Assembly (NCBI GenBank): GCA_001464035.1
Contig: LNEC01000015.1
Span: 1 to 64,000 of the forward strand
DNA: 64,000 nucleotides
Origin: Bradyrhizobiaceae bacterium Ga0074131
Lineage (GTDB): Bacteria; Pseudomonadota; Alphaproteobacteria; Rhizobiales; Xanthobacteraceae
Direction of reading: 5' to 3'
Shown here: piece after piece, positions 22,511-33,315 of the stretch
How positions within the stretch are numbered: position 1 is the stretch's first letter
How the letters are laid out: the number at the start of each line of letters is the position of its first letter
Program-made: the position numbers and the translations under genes
The notes under the pieces: model-generated
Databases searched by the model: none
The model's input: the letters and a program-made list of their open reading frames with translations, nothing else
What the model was told of the DNA's origin: nothing

Positions 22511-23880
22511 CCGCGGACCTTTTCGCCTTCACTTGCGGCCCACCATGGGCCTGGATCGATAGGAGTGCCGTCCTTACGGAACTCGACATAGAGCACGGGC
22601 TGACTCGCATTGGTCGCGAGGATGGATGCAACCTGGGATCTCGTTCCCATGGTCGCGATCGGCTCCCCCGTAAGTACAAACTGGCCGATGTTAACCGAGA
22701 TGCGCTCCATCCCGGCGATCAACACATGATACCCACCACCGGCGTTGAGGATCAAGAGTTGTCCGTAGCTGCGGAAGGGCCCGGCGTAAACAACCCAGCC
22801 GTCACACGGGGTTGTGACCTGGGCTCCCGCCCGGGTTGCCAAAGAAATGCCTTTTTCTGCGCCCCCAGCGCCGTCGGAACGGCCAAAATCACGAATCTTG
22901 CTGCCGTTAACCGGCAGCGCGAACAAGCCCTTGGCGGACGCAAAGGCGATCGCCGGGGTCATCCGGGCAGGGTCCTTCAGCGCCCCCACATTGGGCTTGC
23001 CGGCCGGCGCGCCCTGCAGGCTGGCTGTCGCGGCCGCTTTCGCGGCGCTCTTCAGGTCCTGCTCCATTTTGCCGATCAGGCCCTGCAGGCTGTCGACCTG
23101 CCGGGACAGCGCAATGGCGCGCGCGCCTTCCGCCTCCATGTCCTTCTCGATCGCGCTCTGCTTTCGCTGCCGCTCGTCGACCAGGGCGGCCATCCTGGTC
23201 TGGTCGTCCCGGAGCTTGTCGCGGTCGGCCGCCAGTCGATCGCGCTCGGTGGCGATGGTCTTGCGCAGGGTCACCAGCTCGGTGAGGTCGCTGGCCAGTT
23301 TTTCCGCGAGCCCGCGCAATTCGGGCACCACGGATCCCAGCAGCATGGCGGTGCGCAGCGATTGCAGCGCATCTTCCGGCCTTACCAGCAGCGCCGGCGG
23401 CGTGCGCCTGCCCGCGCGCTGCAGCGCCGCCAGCACCTCGACGATTTCGGAACGGCGCGAATCCAGCGAGCCGCGCATTTGCTGCTCACGGCTGTCGAGC
23501 GGGCGCAGCCGCGCTTCTGCGTCGCCGATCCGGGTTTCGACGCCGCGCACCTGGGCGGCGATGTCGATCAGCTGCGCATTGAGTTTGCTGCGATCCTGCC
23601 CGATCGCCGCGATGTCGGCCTTGAGCTTCGCCTGCAATTCGGCGGCGCTTTTCTGCTGCGCGCGGGTGGCCTCGAGCTCCTGCTCGCGCTGCTTGATGGC
23701 GCCGGGTGAAGGTGAAGTAGCCTGCGGCGGCGGTGCCGCGACCTGGGCGGCCGCCGGCACGGGATGGATGCCGGCCAAGCCCGCGGACAGCCAAGCGATA
23801 AAAAGCGGCAGGCGGACCGAACAGAGCTGACCGCGAGCGGCGGTGTCTGAGTAGGAGTGAATGGTCCGCGTTGGCTGCAT
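22507..23880 (-). CDS. envC: Murein hydrolase activator EnvC family protein (degenerate LytM)
   Basis: A 457-residue exported protein with a signal peptide ending near AAAQ, two long coiled-coil segments (about 60-120 and 180-290) and a C-terminal LytM/peptidase M23 fold. The zinc-ligand motifs of active M23 enzymes are missing: the HxxxD position reads EKGISLA, and the HxH position reads VEF. Like E. coli EnvC it is therefore expected to activate amidases rather than cut peptidoglycan itself. It is coupled to ctpA by a 4-bp overlap. The start ATG at 23880 leaves a long but plausible n-region. Confidence 0.88.
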   Translation of the reverse strand: MQPTRTIHSYSDTAARGQLCSVRLPLFIAWLSAGLAGIHPVPAAAQVAAPPPQATSPSPGAIKQREQELEATRAQQKSAAELQAKLKADIAAIGQDRSKLNAQLIDIAAQVRGVETRIGDAEARLRPLDSREQQMRGSLDSRRSEIVEVLAALQRAGRRTPPALLVRPEDALQSLRTAMLLGSVVPELRGLAEKLASDLTELVTLRKTIATERDRLAADRDKLRDDQTRMAALVDERQRKQSAIEKDMEAEGARAIALSRQVDSLQGLIGKMEQDLKSAAKAAATASLQGAPAGKPNVGALKDPARMTPAIAFASAKGLFALPVNGSKIRDFGRSDGAGGAEKGISLATRAGAQVTTPCDGWVVYAGPFRSYGQLLILNAGGGYHVLIAGMERISVNIGQFVLTGEPIATMGTRSQVASILATNASQPVLYVEFRKDGTPIDPGPWWAASEGEKVRG

Positions 23881-23962
23881 CGATCCTGATCAGTGCTCTA
23901 ATCTTCGGTTTGACGTTCTCTTGACGCGACCGGTACCCACTTCGCTCGAAAACGCTCCGGCT

Positions 23963-24445
23963 TCAGGCGCGATGATACGGGTGGCCCGCCAAAATGGTCG
24001 CGGCCCGGTAAATCTGTTCCAGAAGCATCACGCGAACCATTTGGTGCGGCCATGTCGCGGAGCCGAACGCAACGCACAACTTTGATCTGCGCCGCAAATC
24101 GGGCGAAAGTCCGTCCGCGCCGCCGATCGCGAAAATAGTGTTGGCGACCGCCTCATCCCGCCAGCGGCCAAGATGCCGCGCAAACCCGGCGCTGTCGATA
24201 TTGTCGCCGCGCTCATCCAGAGCCACCAGCACGGATATCTCCGGAATTGCGGCCGAAATCGCCGCGGCTTCCTCTGATATCCGGCTTGCGGCGTCGCGTG
24301 CGCGGCTTTCCGGGATTTCTTGAATGTCCAGCCCGCGAAAACCGAGCTTGCGGCCGATGTCGCCGAAGCGCTCGCGATAGCGATCAGCCAGTTCCCGCTC
24401 CGGACCCTGTTTCAACCGGCCGATCGAGACGACGACGAGGCGCAT
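23963..24445 (-). CDS. rlmH: 23S rRNA (pseudouridine-1915-N3)-methyltransferase RlmH
   Basis: SPOUT-class SAM-dependent methyltransferase that modifies pseudouridine 1915 in helix 69 of 23S rRNA. The 160-residue protein has LDERGDNIDSAGFA, the SAM-binding IGGADG loop and the C-terminal HPYHRA that completes the knot. All typical family motifs are present. It lies between rsfS and envC in the leftward gene block. Confidence 0.95.
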   Translation of the reverse strand: MRLVVVSIGRLKQGPERELADRYRERFGDIGRKLGFRGLDIQEIPESRARDAASRISEEAAAISAAIPEISVLVALDERGDNIDSAGFARHLGRWRDEAVANTIFAIGGADGLSPDLRRRSKLCVAFGSATWPHQMVRVMLLEQIYRAATILAGHPYHRA

Positions 24446-24521
24446 CAGTGCTTTCCACGCGCATTCGCGCGCCGCACGTTACCATGCGCTCGGCCGATTC
24501 ACACCGGCGCCGCCGATCTGC

Positions 24522-24965
24522 CTACGTCGCCGCCGCCGTCGGGCCCTGGGTCCACAATCTCTCGAGATTGTAGAATTCGCGCACTTCGGGTCGGAACACA
24601 TGCACGATCACATCGCCGGAATCGATCAGCACCCAGTCGCAGTTGGGCAAGCCTTCGATGTGGAGGCTCTTGATTCCGTTCTCCTTGAGGCTCTTGGCGA
24701 CATTTTCCGCGATCGCGCCGACGTGCCGGTTGGCCCGGCCGGAGGTGACGATCATGTAGTCGGAAAATGCTGATTTGCCGCGAAGGTCGATGGTGACCGT
24801 TTCTTCCGCCTTCATGTCGTCGAGGCGGGAGAGGATCAGTTTCAACGTCTTGTCGGCGTCGGGTTGCGCCTTCAAGGCCGCAGTTGGAGTCGACGTCTTG
24901 CGCGCGGTTTTCGGTGCGGTTTTTGCGGCCGTTTTGATAACCTTGGGCAAGACAGACTTGGACAA
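24522..24965 (-). CDS. rsfS: Ribosome silencing factor RsfS
   Basis: Binds ribosomal protein L14 and blocks subunit joining when nutrients are short. The 147-residue protein carries an alphaproteobacterial Lys/Thr/Ala-rich N-terminal extension (about 1-37) followed by the conserved domain: DDMKAEETVTIDLRGKSAFSDYMIVTSGRANRHV, the GLPNCDWVLIDSGDVIVHVF signature, and EVREFYNLERLW. Translation is assigned to TTG 24965 because no ATG or GTG lies upstream in frame near the domain; this start is uncertain. Confidence 0.92.
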   Translation of the reverse strand: MSKSVLPKVIKTAAKTAPKTARKTSTPTAALKAQPDADKTLKLILSRLDDMKAEETVTIDLRGKSAFSDYMIVTSGRANRHVGAIAENVAKSLKENGIKSLHIEGLPNCDWVLIDSGDVIVHVFRPEVREFYNLERLWTQGPTAAAT

Positions 24966-25101
24966 TACAGATGTGACCAGGGACCATTCCTTTCACTGTA
25001 TCGCGAACGCCGAATCTGGACATCCGCGGGTTATTCTAGGCATGTGGGGTTAATGGTTTCAATATTCCAGTGAACCCCGGCTCTCACTTCACTCCGGACT
25101 G

Positions 25102-25755
25102 TTACTTCTTTGTCTTCCAGCTGCCGTCCAGGTTCCGGAGGCCGGTCGATGACAGGTTGAGTTTCATACCGGTCAGAAAGACCCAGGCCGGTGCGCGCTG
25201 GTCCGCGAGCCGGACTGCCTGGTGCTCCGGCAGCCGATAGCGCGCCAGCGCCTGGGCCGCGGGGGCCGCCAGCGCGCGAAAGCTTTGCGGCGGGCGGTCG
25301 ATCACCGCGATCGGCACTTCGGAGGCGATGCGCCGCCAGTTCTGCCAGCGGTGAAACTGCGCAAGGTTATCGGCACCCATGATCCAGACAAAGCGCAGGC
25401 CGGAAGCGCGGCGGCGCAGGTAACTGATGGTGTCGACGGTGTATCGCGTTCCGATGACGGATTCGAGACAGCTGACATCGATGCGCGGATCATCCGCCAT
25501 TTTCCGCGCCGCTTCGGCGCGGGCGTCGAGATCGTGCAGTCCACCGGTCGGCTTGAGCGGATTGCCCGGGGTCACCAGCCACCATACGCGGTCGAGCTTC
25601 AGCCGCTTGATCGCGAACAGGCTGATGGCGCGATGCGCGACATGCGGCGGATTGAACGAGCCGCCGAGCAGTCCGATGCGCATGCCGTTGCTATAGAACG
25701 GTATGGATTGGGCGACCGAAAGCGCGGCGGCCGGAGCTTTACTCAACGCGGCCAA
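25102..25755 (-). CDS. nadD: Nicotinate-nucleotide adenylyltransferase
   Basis: Adenylates nicotinate mononucleotide to deamido-NAD in NAD biosynthesis. The protein has the nucleotidyltransferase motif [15 protein letters not shown] (with the HxGH-like element), [14 protein letters not shown] and the C-terminal SSTGLR (ISSTxIR form). The start is uncertain: a TTG at 25755 gives 217 residues and an ATG at 25683 starts directly at MRIGLLGG. It lies 13 bp after proA and before rsfS, the common alphaproteobacterial order. Confidence 0.94.
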   Translation of the reverse strand: MAALSKAPAAALSVAQSIPFYSNGMRIGLLGGSFNPPHVAHRAISLFAIKRLKLDRVWWLVTPGNPLKPTGGLHDLDARAEAARKMADDPRIDVSCLESVIGTRYTVDTISYLRRRASGLRFVWIMGADNLAQFHRWQNWRRIASEVPIAVIDRPPQSFRALAAPAAQALARYRLPEHQAVRLADQRAPAWVFLTGMKLNLSSTGLRNLDGSWKTKK

Positions 25756-25768
25756 CGGAGTTTGCCTT

Positions 25769-27061
25769 TCACGGCCGCGTCTGTCCGGTGCCGTGAACCC
25801 GATATTTGAAGCTGGTCAGCTGCTCGGCGCCAACAGGGCCTCGGGCGTGGAATTTGCCGGTGGCGATGCCGATTTCCGCGCCAAATCCGAACTCGCCGCC
25901 GTCGGCAAACTGGGTCGACGCGTTATGCAGCACGATCGCGGAGTCGACCTCGTTGAGAAATTTTCCGGCGGTGTCCGCGTCCTCCGTCACTATCGCGTCG
26001 GTGTGCTGCGAGCCGTGGTTGTGAATATGCGCGATCGCCGCGTCGACCCCATCGACGACCTTGGCCGACATGATTGCGTCTTCGTATTCGGTGTCCCAGT
26101 CTTCCTCGGAAGCCGGCTTCACTCTGATGTCGATGCGCTGCACGGCGTCGTCGCCGCGCACCTCGCAACCGGCGTCGATCAGCATCGTCACCAGCGGCTC
26201 CAGCATCGCCGACGCGCCGGCGCGATCTACCAGCAGCGTTTCGGCCGCGCCGCAGACGCCGGGGCGACGCATCTTGGCGTTCAGCACGATCGCCTTCGCC
26301 ATGTCGAGATTGGCGGCGGCATCGACATAGACGTGGTTGACGCCTTCGAGATGCGCGAACACTGGCAGCCGTGCCTCGGCCTCGACGCGGGCGACCAGGC
26401 TCTTGCCGCCGCGCGGCACGATCACATCGATGCCGCCGCTCAATCCGGTCAGCAGCAGGCCCACCGCGGCGCGGTCCCGCGTCGGGACCAGTGTGATCGC
26501 GGCTTCCGGCAGGCCGGCTTCACGCAAGCCCTGCACCAGGCAATCGTGGATCGCGCGGCAGGACCGGAAACTGTCGGAGCCGCCACGCAGGATCACGGCA
26601 TTGCCGGATTTCAGGCACAGCACGCCGGCGTCGGCGGCGACATTGGGGCGGCTTTCGAAGATCACCGCGACGACGCCGAGCGGCACCCGCACGCGTTCGA
26701 TGGTCATGCCGTTCGGACGCCGCCAGCTTTCGGTGACGATGCCTACGGGATCGGCGATCCCGCGCACGGTCGCCACACCGTCGGCCATCGCGTCGATGCG
26801 CGCCGGCGTCAGCGTCAGGCGATCGATGAAGGCTGAAGTCGCGCCGCCGTTGCGGGCTTCCGCGACGTCCTCGGCGTTGGCCGCGAGGATCGCCGAGGCA
26901 TCGGCGCGGATGGCGCGTTCAATCGCTTGCAGCGCCCGGTTTTTCCGCTCCGGCGAAGCAAGCGCCAGCACCCGCGCGGCAGCGCGCGCCCGGGAGGCGA
27001 GGTCAGTCATCAAGGCAGGCAAATCGGCGTTGCCATCGATCGCCTTCAGCGGCGCGCTCAT
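25769..27061 (-). CDS. proA: Glutamate-5-semialdehyde dehydrogenase (gamma-glutamyl phosphate reductase)
   Basis: Second enzyme of proline synthesis: reduces gamma-glutamyl phosphate to glutamate semialdehyde with NADPH. The 430-residue protein is of the aldehyde dehydrogenase superfamily, with [27 protein letters not shown], the catalytic cysteine in [13 protein letters not shown] and the signature [22 protein letters not shown]. The ATG at 27061 has GAGGAA 5 nt upstream; an ATG nine codons earlier is rejected. Located between proB and nadD. Confidence 0.95.
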   Translation of the reverse strand: MSAPLKAIDGNADLPALMTDLASRARAAARVLALASPERKNRALQAIERAIRADASAILAANAEDVAEARNGGATSAFIDRLTLTPARIDAMADGVATVRGIADPVGIVTESWRRPNGMTIERVRVPLGVVAVIFESRPNVAADAGVLCLKSGNAVILRGGSDSFRSCRAIHDCLVQGLREAGLPEAAITLVPTRDRAAVGLLLTGLSGGIDVIVPRGGKSLVARVEAEARLPVFAHLEGVNHVYVDAAANLDMAKAIVLNAKMRRPGVCGAAETLLVDRAGASAMLEPLVTMLIDAGCEVRGDDAVQRIDIRVKPASEEDWDTEYEDAIMSAKVVDGVDAAIAHIHNHGSQHTDAIVTEDADTAGKFLNEVDSAIVLHNASTQFADGGEFGFGAEIGIATGKFHARGPVGAEQLTSFKYRVHGTGQTRP

Positions 27062-27192
27062 CGCGGTTCCTCGGTCAATTAAGGCCATGTCCTAGCACGG
27101 AAATCCACGTTTGGCGAAGGGTTGGGGCGGCGTCGCTGGCGGGCGCCGGGGGAAGTCCACTCGGTCCGACTAGGCCATTGGCCGGGCTTGGG

Positions 27193-28323
27193 TCACCCCC
27201 GCGCCGTGCCCATCACCAGGTCATCCCGGTGGATCATCTCCGCCCGGCCGCTGATGCCCAGGATGACCATCACGTCCGGCGACGAGCGGCCTTTTATCTT
27301 CTCGGCATCCTCGGCGTCATAGGCGACGAGGCCGCGGCCGATCTCGTGGGTGTCGGGGCCGCGCACCACCACGGCGTCGCCGCGGGAGAATTGTCCGTCG
27401 ACCCGGATCACACCGGCCGGCAACAGGCTCTTGCCGGCGCGCAATGCGCTCACAGCGCCTGCATCGATGGTCAGCGTCCCCTTCGGCTCCAGCGAGCCCG
27501 CGATCCAGCGTTTTCGCGCGGTGACGGGATTGGCGGGGGTCAGGAACCAGGTGCAGCGCCCGCCATCGGCGATGGCCTGCAGCGGGTGCTCGATCTTGCC
27601 GGAGGCGATCAGCATGTGGGTGCCGGCGGTGGTGGCGATCCTGGCCGCCTCGATCTTGGTCTGCATGCCGCCGCGCGACAGTTCGGATTCCGCCGCCCCC
27701 GCCATCGCCTCGATCTCCGGGGTGACGGACTCCACGATCGGAATCAGCTTTGCGTCGGGATTGGCGCCGGGCGGGGCATCGTAGAGGCCGTCGATATCCG
27801 ATAGCAGGATCAGGAGATCCGCGCTCGCCATGGTGGCGACGCGGGCGGCGAGGCGGTCATTGTCGCCGTAGCGGATTTCATTGGTGGCGACGGTGTCGTT
27901 TTCGTTGATCACCGGCACCGCGCGCCATTCCAGCAGCTTCGCGATGGTCGAGCGCGCGTTGAGGTAACGGCGGCGTTCCTCGGTGTCCTGCAGCGTCACC
28001 AGGATCTGCCCGGCGCCGATGCCGTGATGCGCCAACACCTCCGACCAGATCCGCGCCAGCGCGATCTGTCCGACAGCGGCGGCGCCCTGGCTCTCCTCCA
28101 GCTTCAACGCGCCGCGCGGCAGCTTCAGGCGGCTTCGGCCAAGCGCGATCGAGCCCGACGAGACGATCAGCAGTTCGCGGCCCTCGCCGTGCAGTTTTGC
28201 AATGTCGGCGGCCAAAGCGGCGAGCCACGCCGCCCGCACGTCGCCGGCGTCGGAATCGACCAGCAGCGAGGAGCCGACCTTGACGACGATGCGGCGGAAA
28301 TTTTGCAGGCTGGGGCGGGTCAT
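27193..28323 (-). CDS. proB: Glutamate 5-kinase
   Basis: First, feedback-inhibited enzyme of proline synthesis. The 376-residue protein has an amino acid kinase domain ([55 protein letters not shown]) and a C-terminal PUA domain from about residue 280 ([24 protein letters not shown]). The ATG at 28323 gives the canonical start [19 protein letters not shown]. Its 5' end lies close to the obgE stop, and proA follows after about 130 bp. Confidence 0.95.
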   Translation of the reverse strand: MTRPSLQNFRRIVVKVGSSLLVDSDAGDVRAAWLAALAADIAKLHGEGRELLIVSSGSIALGRSRLKLPRGALKLEESQGAAAVGQIALARIWSEVLAHHGIGAGQILVTLQDTEERRRYLNARSTIAKLLEWRAVPVINENDTVATNEIRYGDNDRLAARVATMASADLLILLSDIDGLYDAPPGANPDAKLIPIVESVTPEIEAMAGAAESELSRGGMQTKIEAARIATTAGTHMLIASGKIEHPLQAIADGGRCTWFLTPANPVTARKRWIAGSLEPKGTLTIDAGAVSALRAGKSLLPAGVIRVDGQFSRGDAVVVRGPDTHEIGRGLVAYDAEDAEKIKGRSSPDVMVILGISGRAEMIHRDDLVMGTARG

Positions 28324-28394
28324 GGATGCGGTCGGGTGAAGCGGTTGTCGGGAGTTTTGCAGCCGGGTGGGATCGGCGCAAGTCAGGCTTGATG

Positions 28395-29799
<1,405 letters not shown>

Positions 29800-30285
29800 T
29801 CACGACCCGGCGGGCCGCCGGCGGATCAGAAATTTCTGCATTCCTTCCAGCACCTGTTCGCGGCGCTGGTTGAACACGGTGCTGCGCAACGTCACCACGC
29901 CTGTGCTGCGGCCGGCCACCAGTTCCGTCACCTCCAGCGCTGGATAGAGGGTGTCGTCGGCGTAGACCGGCTTGAGAAACCGGCTCGACTGCTCGAGAAA
30001 TCCGACCAGCGATTCCTCCACCATAAAGGGAAACAGGCCGGCCCCCGGCGCGGTGTGGATCAGGGTCTGGAAGCCGTGCGCCAGCAGGTTCGGCATGGCG
30101 CGGGCGCGGCAATATTCGACGTCGTAATGGATCGGGTGGGTGTCGCCGCTCGCGGTTTGGAACGCGGCGAACACCGCCGACGTCTGGGTGCGGCCGGGAA
30201 GGACGAAACGCTCGCCGAGCACGAAATCCTCGAACCAGCGTTGTTCCGGCACCATGCGGTGCCCGGCGGGATCAAACTCGGTCAT
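29800..30285 (-). CDS. MaoC-like dehydratase / hotdog-fold protein
   Basis: A 161-residue hotdog-fold protein of the MaoC dehydratase type, which hydrates enoyl-CoA substrates. The hydratase 2-like signature is visible: FAAFQTASGDTHPIHYDVEYCRARAMPNLLAHG, in which D and H of SGDTHPIH are the usual catalytic pair. The C-terminus ends ...MQKFLIRRRPAGS. Its substrate cannot be inferred. It is monocistronic, divergent from the EamA transporter gene. Confidence 0.85.
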   Translation of the reverse strand: MTEFDPAGHRMVPEQRWFEDFVLGERFVLPGRTQTSAVFAAFQTASGDTHPIHYDVEYCRARAMPNLLAHGFQTLIHTAPGAGLFPFMVEESLVGFLEQSSRFLKPVYADDTLYPALEVTELVAGRSTGVVTLRSTVFNQRREQVLEGMQKFLIRRRPAGS

Positions 30286-30354
30286 GGTTGATTCCTGTGG
30301 GGTTTGCGCTCATCCGTATCGCAGGGGCGTTGCTGCGGCAATCGGTTCGACTTA

Positions 30355-30395
30355 ATTCGTCAGGCCCGGGCTTGTCCCCGGCATCCACGTCTCTA
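30355..30395. repeat. Short intergenic repeat upstream of the EamA transporter
   Basis: The stretch GTCAGGCCCGGGCTTGTCCCCGG followed by CATCCACGTCT can fold (CCGGG with CCCGG around CTTGT). It resembles a dispersed intergenic repeat of this bacterial group and shares GTCAGGCCCG with the element between atpD and atpC. Confidence 0.5.
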
Positions 30396-30434
30396 AAAGC
30401 AGCGCTGCGCAGTACAAGCCGGGATCGCCGGGGA

Positions 30435-31349
30435 ATGAGCCTCTTCGCCAAAATTACGAGCTATGACGAGCGCTCCGCGCGGCTTGCCGGCATCGGCCTG
30501 ATGCTGCTGGCGATCTTCCTGTTCTCGTTCGGCGACGCGCTGGGCAAGTTCATGGTCGCGACCTATTCGGTCGGGCAATTGCTGTGGTTGCGCGCCTGTG
30601 CGGCGCTGCTGGTGCTGCTGCCGATGGCGTGGCGGCAGCGTGCGGCGTTCAGCAGGCTCGAGCGGCCGTGGCTCCAGCTGCTGCGCGTGACGCTCTCGAC
30701 GCTCGAGGTCGCGGCGTTCTTCATCGCGACCGTCTATCTGCCGCTCGCCGACGTCATCACCTATTACCTGGCGGCGCCCATCTTCGTCACCGCGCTGTCG
30801 GCGCTGGTGCTGCGCGAGCATGTTGGCTGGCGGCGCTGGAGCGCGGTCCTGATCGGGTTCTGCGGCGTGCTGATCGCGCTGCGGCCGTCGGCGCAGACGG
30901 TGAGCTGGCCCGCGATGATCGCGCTCGGCGGCAGCCTGTCGTTCGCGCTGTTGATGCTGATTACCCGCTCGCTGCGGGCGACGCCGGACATCGTGCTGGC
31001 GACCTCGCAGTTTGCCGGCACCTTCGCGCTCGGGGCGCTGATGTCGCCGTTCGGCTGGGTGACACCCAGCCTCGGCAGCCTCGGCCTGTTCGCCGCGGCC
31101 GGCTTCATCTCGGTGGGCGCGCTGCTCTGCGTCAACCGCTCCCTAAAACTCGCACCGGCCAGCGTGGTGGTGCCGTATCAGTATTCGATGATCGTCTGGG
31201 CTGTCATGTTCGGCTATTTCGTGTGGGGCGACGTACCGCAGCCGCCGACCATCATCGGTGCGGCGATCATCATCGGCGCGGGTATCTATATCTTCTGGCG
31301 TGAACAAAAACTGGGCCGCGAGGAGCCGGTGGTCAACCCGCCGGCGTGA
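30435..31349 (+). CDS. EamA/DMT family transporter
   Basis: Inner-membrane transporter of the drug/metabolite transporter superfamily, about 304 residues with ten predicted transmembrane helices in two EamA repeats (about 20-145 and 160-290). The start of repeat one reads GIGLMLLAIFLFSFGDALGKFM. The ATG at 30435 has GGGG upstream; an in-frame start 49 codons earlier runs through repeat DNA and is rejected. The substrate is unknown; relatives export amino acids or other metabolites. Confidence 0.88.
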   Translation: MSLFAKITSYDERSARLAGIGLMLLAIFLFSFGDALGKFMVATYSVGQLLWLRACAALLVLLPMAWRQRAAFSRLERPWLQLLRVTLSTLEVAAFFIATVYLPLADVITYYLAAPIFVTALSALVLREHVGWRRWSAVLIGFCGVLIALRPSAQTVSWPAMIALGGSLSFALLMLITRSLRATPDIVLATSQFAGTFALGALMSPFGWVTPSLGSLGLFAAAGFISVGALLCVNRSLKLAPASVVVPYQYSMIVWAVMFGYFVWGDVPQPPTIIGAAIIIGAGIYIFWREQKLGREEPVVNPPA

Positions 31350-31357
31350 GGGCGTTG

Positions 31358-31400
31358 GCTTCACCCTCCCCCGGAGGGCCTCTCCAGGGGAGGGTGAAGC
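31358..31400. terminator. Long perfect stem between convergent genes
   Basis: GCTTCACCCTCCCC 31358-31371 pairs perfectly with GGGGAGGGTGAAGC 31387-31400, a 14-bp stem with a 15-nt loop that itself contains CGGAGGGCCTCTCC. It lies 9 bp after the transporter stop and 7 bp before the convergent acetyltransferase stop, so it probably terminates both. No strong T-tract follows. Confidence 0.65.
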
Positions 31401-31406
31401 GTCAGC

Positions 31407-32003
31407 TTACCGCGCACGCCTTGTCGAATTGCCCCAGTTCTTCAGCGACGCCCAGACGCTTCGGCTCAGCCTGAAGCGATCGACCGGAGTGGATGACCCC
31501 AGCGCCGCGAAGCGGTGCAGTTCGACGCCGCTCCACTGGAAGCCGCATTTTTCCAGGATGTTGCGCGATGATGGATTCGCGACCCGTGCGCCGGAGACCA
31601 GGTGCTCGACCTCGAATTCCTCGAAGGTGAAGTCGATGGTCGCCCGTGCCGCCTCGGTGGCGAAGCCCTGGCCCCAATGCTCGACGCCAAGCCAATAGCC
31701 GAGTTCTGGCGCGTCCGGCTCGCGCCAGTCGACGCCGACCATGCCGACCGGCACGAAATTGTTCTCGATCAGGAACACGGTCTCGCGGGCATCGTTTGCC
31801 AGCGTGCGCACGAATTCGATGGCATGGTCCTGCAGGTAAGGATGCGGCAGGCGGCGGGTCATCTCTGCAATGCGGCGGTCATTGGCCAGCGCCGCGATCG
31901 CTTTTACGTCCGCGAGCGTCGGCCTGCGCAGCATCAGCCGCTCGGTCTCGAGGACGCAGGGACCGGCCTCGCGCAACGTCGGAGTCGGGATATCCTGCAG
32001 CAT
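31407..32003 (-). CDS. GNAT family N-acetyltransferase (RimJ/RimL-like)
   Basis: A 198-residue GNAT acetyltransferase. It has LETERLMLRRPTLADVKAIAALAND at the start of the fold, GYWLGVEHWGQGFATEAA as the acetyl-CoA-binding motif A, and the closing ARVANPSSRNILEKCGFQWSG typical of the RimJ/RimL group that acetylates protein N-termini. AGGAG lies 8 nt before the ATG at 32003. The acceptor is unknown. It is the last gene leftward of rplU-rpmA, with a terminator between. Confidence 0.88.
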   Translation of the reverse strand: MLQDIPTPTLREAGPCVLETERLMLRRPTLADVKAIAALANDRRIAEMTRRLPHPYLQDHAIEFVRTLANDARETVFLIENNFVPVGMVGVDWREPDAPELGYWLGVEHWGQGFATEAARATIDFTFEEFEVEHLVSGARVANPSSRNILEKCGFQWSGVELHRFAALGSSTPVDRFRLSRSVWASLKNWGNSTRRAR

Positions 32004-32025
32004 GTCGGGCTCCTGTAGATGCAAT

Positions 32026-32055
32026 AAAAAGAGGAGGCCGGTTTCCCGCCTCCCC
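32026..32055 (-). terminator. Intrinsic terminator of rplU-rpmA
   Basis: On the minus strand a GC-rich stem (GCCTCC 32053-32048 with GGAGGC 32038-32033, extended by partial pairs) is followed directly by TTTTT (32030-32026). It lies about 65 bp after the rpmA stop and before the acetyltransferase start. Confidence 0.7.
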
Positions 32056-32117
32056 TTTGGAGCCCTTAAGGAGCTCGCCGGTTCAACAGGACCCGGCGGA
32101 CTCATGGTGTCCACCGT

Positions 32118-32390
32118 TTACTCGGCCGCGGCTTCCATCATCGGAACAACCGATACGAAAGTGCGGCCGTTGGCTTTGGCGCGAAACTCGACATGACCTT
32201 CGATCTTGGCAAACAAAGTATGGTCGGTGCCCATGCCGACATTAAGGCCGGGATGCCAGGTGGTGCCGCGCTGACGCGCAATGATGTTTCCGGGAATGAC
32301 GTGCTCGCCGCCATACGCCTTGATTCCGAGGCGCTTGCCTGCCGAATCACGTCCATTCCGCGATGAACCGCCTGCTTTTTTATGAGCCAT
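32118..32390 (-). CDS. rpmA: 50S ribosomal protein L27
   Basis: Ribosomal protein L27, whose N-terminus reaches the peptidyl-transferase centre. The 90-residue protein begins [20 protein letters not shown] and has the [15 protein letters not shown] signature. It has the Gram-negative short N-terminus with no cleavable extension. Downstream gene of rplU-rpmA. Confidence 0.97.
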   Translation of the reverse strand: MAHKKAGGSSRNGRDSAGKRLGIKAYGGEHVIPGNIIARQRGTTWHPGLNVGMGTDHTLFAKIEGHVEFRAKANGRTFVSVVPMMEAAAE

Positions 32391-32471
32391 AGCCCGTCTC
32401 CAACTTCGCTCTCATGTCTAGATCAATTCCTTGACGGAATCATTTCAATTTTTGTGACGCATCAAACTTTA

Positions 32472-32981
32472 TCACTTCTTCGCGGCGGGCTTCTTCGCCG
32501 CGGCCTTTTTCGCATCCGGCTTGGCGCGCGGCTTGGCTACGGTCTTCCTGGCCACCGGCTTCTTGGCGGGCGCCTTCTTCGTGGTCACCGGAGCGTCATC
32601 GTCGTCCTCGACCGGTGTTACCACAACGGGCTTCTCGCGCTTCGGGCGCGGGCCGATCGTCGGCTTGTTGTCGTTGGTGAGGATCTCGGTGATGCGCAGC
32701 ACCGTAATCTCGTCGCGGTAGCCGCGCTTGCGGCGCGAATTCTTGCGGCGGCGCTTCTTGAACGAGATGACCTTCGGGCCGCGCTTGTGCTGCAGCACTT
32801 CGGCTGCCACCGACGCGCCGGCAACAGTCGGTGCGCCGAGCACCGGCGATTCACCGCCGACCAGCAAAACCTCGCCAAGCTGCACGATCGTTCCGACATC
32901 GCCGGCGATCTTGCCAATCTCGAGCACATCATCCGGAACGACGCGGTATTGCCGGCCGCCGGTTTTGATGACTGCGAACAT
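32472..32981 (-). CDS. rplU: 50S ribosomal protein L21 with C-terminal extension
   Basis: Ribosomal protein L21. The first ~103 residues are a standard L21 ([40 protein letters not shown]). The remaining ~65 residues form a low-complexity tail: an acidic VEDDDDAP patch, then repeated KKAPAKKP / KPAAKK units. Total length is 169 residues against about 103 in E. coli; Lys/Ala-rich tails on L21 are known in Bradyrhizobium-group species. Upstream gene of the rplU-rpmA operon. Confidence 0.96.
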   Translation of the reverse strand: MFAVIKTGGRQYRVVPDDVLEIGKIAGDVGTIVQLGEVLLVGGESPVLGAPTVAGASVAAEVLQHKRGPKVISFKKRRRKNSRRKRGYRDEITVLRITEILTNDNKPTIGPRPKREKPVVVTPVEDDDDAPVTTKKAPAKKPVARKTVAKPRAKPDAKKAAAKKPAAKK

Positions 32982-33315
32982 CGTTTAATTCCTTCGTGTT
33001 CGATCCCGGCCTCGGACAGGTCCGGGCCGGCTTTTTCTTCAGTCGTTATGGGTTCAGTTTCCACGCGATTTCCCCGGGAAGCGATCCCCTGAATTCGCGC
33101 AAAACAAACAGCGCGAGAAAAATCCCGCGCCGGATTGGCGGACTTATAGCCTGTGACGGCCGTGAGTCAAGAAAATCCAGGCCAAAAACACGCCAAATAT
33201 GCCGATTTCACGCATTTTCGCGCCATGGATCCGGTCTCGCGCCGCGGCATCCCGTCGATGAAACCAATGGGTTCCCGCGTCGTTGTCATGCGAATTCCGA
33301 TGGGGCAAGGGCAAC
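32982..33315. other. rplU leader region with stable hairpin
   Basis: A 334-bp divergent gap between rplU and the ROK gene. A hairpin at 33006-33030 (CCGGCC 33006-33011 with GGCCGG 33025-33030; CGGA 33013-33016 with TCCG 33021-33024) falls in the presumed rplU 5' leader, about 25 nt before its start. On the plus strand it is followed by CTTTTTCTTC, like a terminator, but no plus-strand gene needs one there. It may regulate rplU (inference). Confidence 0.45.
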
